A stretch of DNA of 64,000 nucleotides from Favolaschia claudopus (Eukaryota > Basidiomycota > Agaricomycetes > Agaricales > Mycenaceae): contig JAWWNJ010000172.1 in the NCBI GenBank assembly GCA_037176885.1, positions 1 through 64,000 on the forward strand, read 5' to 3'. The position numbers and the translations under genes are program-made. The notes under the pieces were generated by a model that was not told where the DNA came from, did no database searches, and saw nothing but the letters and a program-made list of their open reading frames with translations. Positions 44,163-52,149 of the stretch are shown piece by piece (positions within the stretch are counted from its first letter, which is position 1; each line of letters begins with the position of its first letter).

Positions 44163-45245
44163 ATGCCGGGTATCCGTACGGCAAACGAGAGGAAACAGTA
44201 CAAAAAGGCAAAAGCACGGTCTTCCGTGCAGCTAGTCAACTGCTTTGGGTCCAAGACACGTGTTGCGGCAGTCGCGTCGCGTCATTCACGCCCTGGGAAG
44301 GAGAACACTCTCCCATCGTCTTCCTGGTCTTCTGTTCCCACAAGCCCTCTCTCGCGGGCATCTCGTACCTCGAGCCCACTCACACACTCAAACGACGCCG
44401 ACGCGTATCTATCAGCACTTTACAAGCAGCGAAGTGACACTTACGAGAAGAGATACCGAAATGTAGTGCGGAAGGCATCTCGGGCCGAATCGCGCAAGGA
44501 GGACCTGCAAAAGCAAGTTGAAGAACTGCAAGATCAACTCCGCGGTGTGAAAACCTCCTCTTCTCAGTTTGTCGCGTCGCTTCGGCGGCAGCTTGATGAT
44601 CTCTTGACACAATTGGATCGGTACCAGAGGAGGGAAGCAGATTTACGGGCGCGAAACGAGGAGTTGCGGAAGAGGAAGGAGGCATTGGCTAGGAAAATAT
44701 CTCGCTTTGATGGCCGTCTCGAGATGGGTGTTGCAAAACTGTCTGCGCAATCACTGAAGGAGGATGGAATCATTTCGGAAGGAATTCGCGCATGTGTGCG
44801 CGACATTGTTTCTTTCGGCGCGCCTGTGGATAACATCGACAAAATCATTCACGCTGTCGCAAAAGGACTGAACATTCAACTCACGGATCATATCACAGAA
44901 CTCGCGGAGATCGATAGCTGCGAGCCAATCTGGGATACCACTCGATTCACTGATCCTGCGCAGTGCAAAAAGATCACTGTCCCACAGATAGACCTTCAGC
45001 TCAAATGGCATCGGCTTCGCGAGGTCGAAACCGACAAGAAAACCGAGATTCCCTCGACATCCAAGCTCAAGAAGGCAGAGAAGGCGGAGGTTCTCGTGGC
45101 CGCGATTAGGCGTTGGATGCCTCGAGTGGAGGCTGGAGAGGTCCAGTTAATGGGCAAGGGCAATACCGAAGCTCCAGAGGAGCAGAACGAGACCATAGAA
45201 AGCGACGATGAAGAGGATGAAGTCGGATACGGAGACCAGAATTAA
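44163..45245 (+). CDS. 360-residue coiled-coil protein with SAP-like C-terminus (copy 2)
   Basis: Identical in sequence to the copy at 41289-42371. It has its own upstream stem-loop (43862-43995), so each tandem unit carries a complete transcription-unit candidate. Confidence 0.8.
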   Translation: MPGIRTANERKQYKKAKARSSVQLVNCFGSKTRVAAVASRHSRPGKENTLPSSSWSSVPTSPLSRASRTSSPLTHSNDADAYLSALYKQRSDTYEKRYRNVVRKASRAESRKEDLQKQVEELQDQLRGVKTSSSQFVASLRRQLDDLLTQLDRYQRREADLRARNEELRKRKEALARKISRFDGRLEMGVAKLSAQSLKEDGIISEGIRACVRDIVSFGAPVDNIDKIIHAVAKGLNIQLTDHITELAEIDSCEPIWDTTRFTDPAQCKKITVPQIDLQLKWHRLREVETDKKTEIPSTSKLKKAEKAEVLVAAIRRWMPRVEAGEVQLMGKGNTEAPEEQNETIESDDEEDEVGYGDQN

Positions 45246-45566
45246 TCACACATTTATAGCAGCTTTTAATGGTTAATAGATTTGTAATTACTGTAGATAC
45301 CTTTCGATACATGTATACACCAATATTGCCTACTTGCAGTGTTCACTGGCGATGAGGGACGAGCGTATTGGTGGAGAACTTCGAGGATGAGCGGATTTGC
45401 CATGCTTTGATGGCATTTGGCAGGAGGTACAAACAACAATCAACGGACATTTGATCCCCGCCACTTGCCGGTCACCAGTACATACGTACCGGGATGTCTC
45501 GCGGTGTGTGAAACGTGGCTGTGCACTCAACATGTTGAGTGGACCCAGCTGATCGGTCGGTTAACC

Positions 45567-45574
45567 ACTAATTC
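45567..45574 (+). other. 8-bp target duplication, right
   Basis: actaattc, matching 39817-39824. Confidence 0.85.
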
Positions 45575-45690
45575 GACCAGTTGTTCACGTTATGCGTGAC
45601 GGCCGGTCGTGAACGGATTCCGTGCGAAAAGTCACCTGCTTTTTCACGTGAATCATCACGGGACCTGCGCTCCCGTAGTGTCTTTTATTA
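45575..45690. other. Short spacer
   Basis: Continues the pre-insertion sequence after the target duplication. It contains cacgtgaa and gtcacctgctttttcacgtg words related to the GC-rich repeat 3' block. Confidence 0.4.
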
Positions 45691-45948
45691 CAAGCTTAAG
45701 CACCCCGCCTTCGGCAGGGCCGGCTCGCTGCGCTCGCGTCCCTACCTACGGCTGGTGCACAGCTTGTCGGGGCTCCGCCCCAAACCCCGCGTGTTTTTTT
45801 CTCGCTGGATTGCGTGGCGGCGCCCACGGGAAGGTTCGTGGGAACCGGGAGCAACATCTCGACAGCCGACATCTCGACATGGTCCCGTGGTTTCGTGTCA
45901 AAGTCACGTTACTTTTCACGTGAGCTGATCCTTGTGTTTTCATGTACA
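45691..45948 (+). repeat. GC-rich dispersed repeat, complete unit (about 258 bp)
   Basis: Runs from acaagcttaagcaccccgcc through gctcgctgcgctcgcgtcc, gtcggggctccgccccaaac and catggtcccgtggtttcgtg to cttgtgttttcatgtac. It serves as reference for the other copies. Confidence 0.8.
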
Positions 45949-46253
45949 AGCTTAAGCACCCCGCCTTCGGCAGGGCCGGCTCGCTGCGCTCGCGTCCCTA
46001 CCTACGGGGGGTACACAGCTTGTCGGGGCTCCGCCCCAAACCCCGCCTGGATTTTTTTTGCTGGATTCCTTGCCCGCGGCGCCGCACTGCCGCTCGCTGC
46101 ACTCGCCGGCGCGCGGCGCCGGGGACCGCGTGTGAGTTTCAACATCTCGACGGCCGGTTGTGTAACATGTTGTAGGATGTTGACAAAACCCCGTGATTTT
46201 CTGTCAAAAGTCACGCGACTGATGGCCTGGCCCTCTTTTCAAGTATAGGATAG
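45949..46253 (+). repeat. GC-rich dispersed repeat, second tandem unit
   Basis: Starts aagcttaagcaccccgcctt directly after the previous unit. The 3' part diverges (gacaaaaccccgtgattttc..gtcacgcgactgatggcctgg). Confidence 0.75.
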
Positions 46254-46258
46254 GATAG

Positions 46259-46430
46259 ACAAGCTTTAGCTCCCTGCCTCCGGCACGGCCGACTCGCCCA
46301 AACCCCGCTGCGCTCGCTCCGCTCGCGACGTCTAGTACGATCTCAACATCTCGACATTGACCCCGTGATTTTCTGTCAAAAGTCACGCGACTGATGGCCT
46401 GGCCCTCTTTTCAAGTATAGGATAGTAAAA
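46259..46430 (+). repeat. GC-rich dispersed repeat, third unit, shortened
   Basis: Diverged head (caagctttagctccctgcct) and the same tail as unit 2 (gtcacgcgactgatggcctgg..tataggatag), missing the middle. Confidence 0.7.
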
Positions 46431-46436
46431 TACGTA

Positions 46437-48150
46437 ATTTACATCCAGGGTCTCAACCTCCATGTAAAATAGCGTAAAATACTGATTGAGGCAGAAGCTC
46501 AAAAGCGCTCAAAAACGGCTGGAATCAGCCTTCAGGATTTCAAAAACAGGTTCAAGAGCAACTTTACAGCAGTTTGCAGATGTAATGACACCACGTCGCA
46601 TCACATGTAAAGAAAGCACGAAAAATACGTCTTCTTCTCTCCTTCGTATCTCTCTCGTTTCGACGACAAATAGCATGATTTTGGTATCGGAGGACTCTCC
46701 GTAATCCGGGCTTCAAAACGACTATCTTTTATCGCCGAAATCCTGACTTCATTTTGGCCGACATCCACCTTGCTCGTCATCGTCATCGCCGTCTTGGACG
46801 CAATTCTGGAGAGAATGCCTCGTGTGTAGGCGCGTTAGGAAGGCAGTTCTAGTCGCTTTCAATCTACATATATGCATTTGTAGCGCGGATTCCGGTTAGA
46901 TAACTTATTGTTCTCGTGTCTCTTCTCTACTTCCACCGTGATCACAGTTTCGTTCTCTGGTTTTGTTCCTTCTCAGGCGCGGGTCACAATTCCCTGCCGT
47001 GCGGTGTATAGCACCAGTGGGGTGCTTCTTCAAAAGGAAAGGACGCTAATTTTTCGCTAAATTTCGCTGTGGCGTATTCTATTTTTCTCGTTTGCCACTG
47101 GAGTCTGCGTGGCTTACTTACTATTAGCCACTTTGTACCACACATACAATACTAAGCATGCCAGATGACTATTTTCTGGAGATCTTAAGACTCATTCTGT
47201 GTGCATAACGCTGCTATGCACATGGAGTAAGATCAAATGGTCCCAAACAAATTATTCTGATAAGTTGTTATATACACCCGGCAGCCACAATTTAAACTTG
47301 CACGTATGCCAAGAGCTACCAAAAATGCCTTCCAAGTGCGCCTACACATGGGCGATTCCGTCCAGAATCGCGCCGAGCGCGACAATGTTGGAGAAGCTGG
47401 ATGTCAAGTGGATGTCGGCCAAAAAGAAAGTCGGAATTTTGCCAATAAAATACCAGCGTCTCGAGGCCCGGACTAAGGCGACCTCATACATACAAGAATA
47501 GTCGAGATTGGGCAAGAAACGAGCAAGAACGAGGCGATACAAGAAGACGTGTTTTTCGTGCTTTCTTTACATGTGATGCGACGTGGTGTCATTACATCTG
47601 CAAACTGCTGTAAAATCGAGGGAGGGCGAATTAAATTTATAGAAAAAATATATGATATTGAGGATATATAGGTACAACTTGAGGCCCGGATTAAGAGAAT
47701 AGTCGATATTGGGCAAGAAACGAGCAAGAACGAGGCGATACAAGAAGACGTATTTTTCGTGCTTTCTTTACATGTGATGCGACGTGGTGTCATTACATCT
47801 GCAAACTGCTGTAAAATCGAGGGAGGGCGAATTAAATTTATAGAAAAAATATATGATATTGAGGATATATAGGTACAACTTGAGGCCCGGATTAAGAGAA
47901 TAGTCGATATTGGGCAAGAAACGAGCAAGAACGAGGCGATACAAGAAGACGTGTTTTTCGTGCTTTCTTCTCATGTGATGCGACGTGGTGTCATTACATC
48001 TGCAAACTGCTGTAAATCCAGTGCATTTGCTACAGATCAATCGTTCGGCACCGATCGGCACAATTTTCGGCAAGCGAAAACGAGATTTTTTTAGACCCTG
48101 GGAGCGTGGGAATTTTGAATTTTACATGTAAATTACATATGTTCTCTGGG
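46437..48150. mobile_element. Diverged long-inverted-repeat element with internal minisatellite
   Basis: The left part (46437-46810) and right part (47340-48150) are diverged reverse complements: gcagatgtaatgacaccacg (46576) pairs with cgtggtgtcattacatctgc, and ttttggccgacatccacctt (46751) with a counterpart near 47405. Ends carry gtaatttacat/atgtaaattac words and ccagggtctc/gaccctggg. The centre (46810-47340) has no gene. Confidence 0.5.
47501..48017. repeat. 201-bp tandem repeat, about 2.6 copies
   Basis: gagcaagaacgaggcgatac recurs at 47521, 47722 and 47923. The 201-bp period is a multiple of three, which keeps a minus-strand ORF open by chance. The units differ by a few bases. Confidence 0.85.
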
Positions 48151-48228
48151 CCCATGGCCACTTTGAACTTACAGTAAATTACATGGCCGGGGAGCAATTT
48201 TACACAGCACTAAATTTAGCTGTAATCC

Positions 48229-48425
48229 TATACATGAAAACACAAGGATCAGCTCACGTGGAAAGTAACGTGACTTTGACACGAAACCACGGGACCATGT
48301 CGAGATGTCGCTGCCGGATGTCGAGATGTTGCTCCCGGTTCCCACGAACCTTCCCGACGGCGCCGCGCACCGCGAGTGCAGCGAGCGGTAGTGCGGCGCC
48401 GAGGGCATGCAATCCAGCAAGAAAT
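48229..48425 (-). repeat. GC-rich dispersed repeat, 3' part, reverse orientation
   Basis: acatgaaaacacaaggatca..ccacgggaccatgtcgagat..cgagtgcagcgagcggtag, the reverse complement of the unit's right half. Confidence 0.75.
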
Positions 48426-48426
48426 A

Positions 48427-48690
48427 TGTAGAGAATACGATGTAAGATAATGTCCTCAGCCTTCACACCGATAAGGTAGAGACTCAATATATTGACCTGT
48501 AGAGAATACGATGTAAGAGAATACGATGTAAGATAATGTCCTCAGCCTTCACACCGATAAGGTAGAGACTCAATATATTGACCTGTAGAGAATACGATGT
48601 AAGATAATGTCTACAGGGAAGTGTAAGTGTTCGTAAATAAATATATAAGTAGGAGAACGTACCCTCAGCCTTCACACCGATAAGGTAGAG
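48427..48690. repeat. About 71-bp tandem repeat, three to four units
   Basis: tgtagagaatacgatgtaag starts units at 48427, 48498 and 48583; ccttcacaccgataaggtag recurs in each, and once more near 48669. It is inserted within the reverse-oriented GC-rich repeat, between its two halves. Confidence 0.85.
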
Positions 48691-48824
48691 ACTGAGGGAC
48701 GTCGGACTAGATCCGCTGTTATATAACCGTTGCGATTGCGATCGAGAATGAAACAATAAATAAAGGAAAATAGAAACGGAACGGCTGGACGCCAACGTCC
48801 ACGAAAGGCAATAAGCCTTCGTCA

Positions 48825-48940
48825 ACAAAATAAAACACGCGGGGTTTGGGGAGCCCCGACAAGCTGTGCACCAGCCGTAGGGAGGGACGCGAGCGCAGCG
48901 AGCCGGCCCTGCCGAAGGCGGGGTGCTTAAGCTTGTGGTT
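48825..48940 (-). repeat. GC-rich dispersed repeat, 5' part, reverse orientation
   Basis: cgcggggtttggggagcccc..ggacgcgagcgcagcgagcc..ggcggggtgcttaagcttgt, the reverse complement of the unit's left half. Confidence 0.8.
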
Positions 48941-49138
48941 TGGCTAAGATCCGACATAACTTTCTCATGACCGTGTGGTCATCACCGGCACAACAAAAGA
49001 CCGACGAACGTGAGTGGCATGCGTGGTTACCGGCACAACAATGAGCCGATCTTCTGGAAGCCCGATTCTGACAAGCTGATGTAATGACACCAAGAAAGCA
49101 CGAAAAACACGTCTTCTTGTATCGCCTCGTTACTTAGG
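48941..49138. other. No gene recognised
   Basis: Contains a short reverse-oriented copy of the caagaaagcacgaaaaacac word from the 201-bp repeat near 49091; nothing else. Confidence 0.4.
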
Positions 49139-49650
49139 TCACTGACATATAGGTTCGTGAATCGTCACGTCCATAGAGTACTGTACTACAGTGCCAAGCG
49201 CCACTTCCAACACTGCTTTTTCGGGCGGAAGAAATTTTTTGTAATTTGAGTTTGCCCAATCTGAATCGCTGAAAGCGTGAACGGTAAGGTCTTCATTGCC
49301 GCCTAGAACAAGGACAGAGTCGCGTGTGGTTTTGAGGTACGCGAGGATCCGTTTAACGGCTTCCCAATGAGCTTCACCGGGGTTGGAGCTAAATTGCGAT
49401 ACGGACTGGACTGCCTTTGTGATGTCTGGACGGCATTGAACAGCGGTATGCATAAGCGAACCAACGGCGTGCTGGTAGGGTACGTTGGCCATGCGCTGGA
49501 GTTCTTCCGAAGTCTGAGGAGATTGAGACTTGGAAAGCGGAGCGGTCGACGTGTTGACTGGCGAGTATACGGGCCGTGCATCCTCCATGCGATACTGTGA
49601 GGCAGTAAAATAACTACTTTCACGTATCGATTAGATGTATCGTTTATCAC
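49139..49650 (-). pseudogene. Ty1/copia reverse transcriptase-RNase H remnant
   Basis: MEDARPVYSPVNTSTAPLSK, MANVPYQHAVGSLMHTAVQC, RPDITKAVQSVSQFSSNPGE, HWEAVKRILAYLKTTRDSVL and the start of RNase H, FSDSDWANS, follow in the order of copia pol. After DWAN the sequence degenerates. The upstream polymerase core (YVDD block), integrase and gag are absent, and no LTR is evident. Confidence 0.85.
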
Positions 49651-50567
49651 AATACGTGAATGAGTGGGCTCCTATGTCGAATGTACTCCGTTGCACGGTA
49701 GAACGACACACAGATAGCTGTTTTGAAGATCCTGAGTTCCTACAAGTCTTGATTTCGCTTTTGAGGAATTTACGCGCTGGACGTAAACTTCCACCGAAAT
49801 GTTGTTGAGACTTAAAATCAAGAAGTCAGTACGTTTAGGTGAAACACTGGACAATACTGATGGTCTCGATCTTTACGAGGACCGCAGGGCGATAAGAAAA
49901 GCAAAGGGTTGATCAGGCAGATTCTTTTAGGTGCACAATCAATTGGATTGAATTATTTACACCCGTGAAGGAAGCAAAAGTGGGGATCAAATGTACATGG
50001 ACCGGACCTCTTCTACTGTAACTAAGTACCTCTATTTATACTGTTCGGAGGCTAGCACAGCAGACAATAATGCTACAATGAGAAGGGCAAAATAATGGTT
50101 GCCGAAACAAGAAAACAAGGCTGTGAAGCCGAAGAACAATAACGCGGGGTTACTATACTTGGAAAATGGCCTGATTCTGCGCATTGAAGGCTGTACGCCT
50201 TATTGTTCTCCTGGATCTTGCCACTGTGGAGGTACGCGCTGCGAGATTTCTTGTACTCGGCCATCTCGGGCTCGTGGGAATTTTCCCGTAACCTTGGTTG
50301 AAAAGGTAAATTTGCCGGCGTGGTCACGTTTGGCAATTCTGTGAGTCGAGGTGTACGCGTTGGAGAATCCAGGTTTTGAATATCAACCGAAGTAGAAGTC
50401 GAGGGGGAAATGGGTGATTAATGGAAAACCAAGTATTTGGTGTCACATCCGCGGGGAACAGGAAATTCAGACCGTCCCTGGTCTGCTCGAAGGTGGTGAT
50501 TTTGTGCGAATGAGCAAACAAAATGAAGCCGCAGAGGAAAGGATTCTTCGACGCTGTAAGGAGAAAA
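49651..50567. other. No gene recognised
   Basis: Possible decayed retroelement sequence between the copia remnant and the gypsy 3' end. Minus-strand ORFs overlapping 50324-51034 are out of frame with integrase and are not real. I could not find the gypsy 3' LTR here. Confidence 0.35.
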
Positions 50568-52081
50568 TCAAAGATCATCTTCATCCATTTCCTCGAGATC
50601 TTCGCCTTCGGAATCAGATGGAGAGGAGTTTTCTGGATCTTCAACTTCCATCCCGTCATCTGCAGGAAATCCTTTGGCAAGTTCGGTGAGTCGTGGATCA
50701 TCGCGAGAAATGTAGGGGAGAAGTCGAGTCGCGGCAATTCCTTGAATGCTGAGTGCTCCGGAGAGTCCCCGAAGGACATACGAGCCACCTGTAGTGCGTC
50801 GAACAACTGCGTACGGTCCAAGCCATTTCGCTTTTGACTTGCGTCCCAAGTCCTTGGATATTCTCGAGTTTCGAACCAATACGAGTTCGTCTGGGAGGTA
50901 AACTTCTCGATAGAATCGTGCATGATATCTGCGCTCGAATTCGGCCTTTGAATGTATACGGCTTGCATGAAGGCGTTCAGCTGCATGTCTGATATCTTCA
51001 GGTCGTTTCTCGATTTGACGGATGCGGAGGGCAAGTAAATCGGAGGGACTCATATGGGTTTTCCATCCTTCAACCATGAAGGTTGATTCAGTCAGGTCAA
51101 ACGGTAGAATGGGGTGGAATCCGTGGAGCGTGAAGTACGGGGTTTGTCCTGTAGCACGTCGAAAGGTTACTCGGTCTGCAAAGACGGCGGCTGCAAGCTT
51201 GAGAGGCCATTAGCCTGTTTGCGATGCAGCCATTGAATGGCTAATGGCTACGCAAGTGCCCGAATTCCGGCGTATTGACGAAAGCTACCCCCGGTCTGAG
51301 CATCCAATTTTCATTCCAAATAGCTCTTCTTGACTTCGACATAAAAGTTTAGCCCATCAAACTTTCCTAATACGGAAATCGGTAGCCATTCAATGGCTCC
51401 AATGGCTCTTCGCAAACCCTCTATTGATTTATATTTCCTGCACAAGCTTTGACAATAGACTCCCGGAGGATGAAATGTCCGCGTTCAACAACACCATTGG
51501 CACGTGAATTGTATGGGGAGATTTTGACATGCGGGACTCCGAGGGTGACCATTAGGTGTGCAAAAGCCTCTTTGACCTCGGATCCATTGTCGGTAGTAAC
51601 TTCCATCACGACACCATACCGGCAATAAATTTCTTCCCAGAAGAACTTGGCGAGCGACTGAGCTGTAGCACGGCGCAAGGCGCGAGCTTCAGTGACTCCA
51701 GATAAATCATCTTTTGCTGCCACAATGTAGCGAAATCCACGAGCAGTAGGCATGAACATGACATCCACATAAATTTTGGCGAATACGGTTGTGGGGACAG
51801 TGATTGTGAGAGGAACCTGTAATGCGATTTCGGGTGCGAACCTGACATTCATGGCAGGATCGAATGTGCTTTCGAATTCCAATCTCCATGTGCGGCCAAA
51901 AGAAGCGTAGTCGGATGGTTTCAAGTGTCGGTAAAATACCTCGGTGTCCCAGCATTTCATGAGCCTGGGTCATGATGCTTGTGCGACGGTCTGGTTCAAA
52001 GACAACAAGTAATGGCATCTTATCCCCGTTTCGTTTGAACATCTGGTTATCCTTCATGAAATATTCGGAAGCCTTCTTCAA
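50568..52081 (-). pseudogene. Integrase of the gypsy element, split by a MITE
   Basis: HHCC zinc arm HEMLGHRG..CHEC (52000-51860), a frame change at 51845-51850 (one C fewer would restore it), then the core with IYVDVMFMPTARGFRYIVAA (first D), VTTDNGSEV (second D) and NSRANGVVERGHF (catalytic E). At 51425 the frame runs into the MITE and a stop. Removing the MITE and one TSD copy joins NINQ to WPLKLAAAVF in frame, continuing through FHPILPFDLTES to the GPY-like LGPYAVVRRTTGGSYVLRGL and an acidic C-terminus ending at 50568. No chromodomain. Confidence 0.85.
51212..51422. mobile_element. 211-bp MITE in the integrase gene
   Basis: Ends agcctgtttgcg and cgcaaaccctct are imperfect inverted repeats, with subterminal agccattgaatggct words. 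Flanked by att at 51209-51211 and 51423-51425. Excision with one att restores the integrase frame exactly. A 3-bp A/T target duplication points to a PIF/Harbinger-type MITE. Confidence 0.8.
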
Positions 52082-52149
52082 GAATCGTCGTTTGGCTTGG
52101 AGTTGGCGAGCTGAGTCAGGTTGGAGGAATTTAGGAAGTTGGAGTGTGA

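Larger units (their letters stand above)
42699..45566. mobile_element. 2,868-bp TIR element, copy 2
   Basis: Same ends as copy 1. It is separated from copy 1 by the 6-bp actaat (42693-42698) and followed by the full actaattc at 45567-45574. No difference from copy 1 was noticed. Confidence 0.85.

Noticed and set aside
47473..48073. Minus-strand ORF with internal 67-residue repeats
   Set aside because: The open frame results from a 201-bp tandem repeat that is a multiple of three; the composition is not protein-like and it lies in a non-coding element.
47501..48690. CRISPR-like arrays
   Set aside because: The repeats are long tandem units (201 and about 71 bp) without distinct spacers, in a eukaryotic context.
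50324..51034. 236-codon minus-strand ORF
   Set aside because: It is out of frame with the integrase C-terminus over the same bases and has no motifs; a shadow frame.
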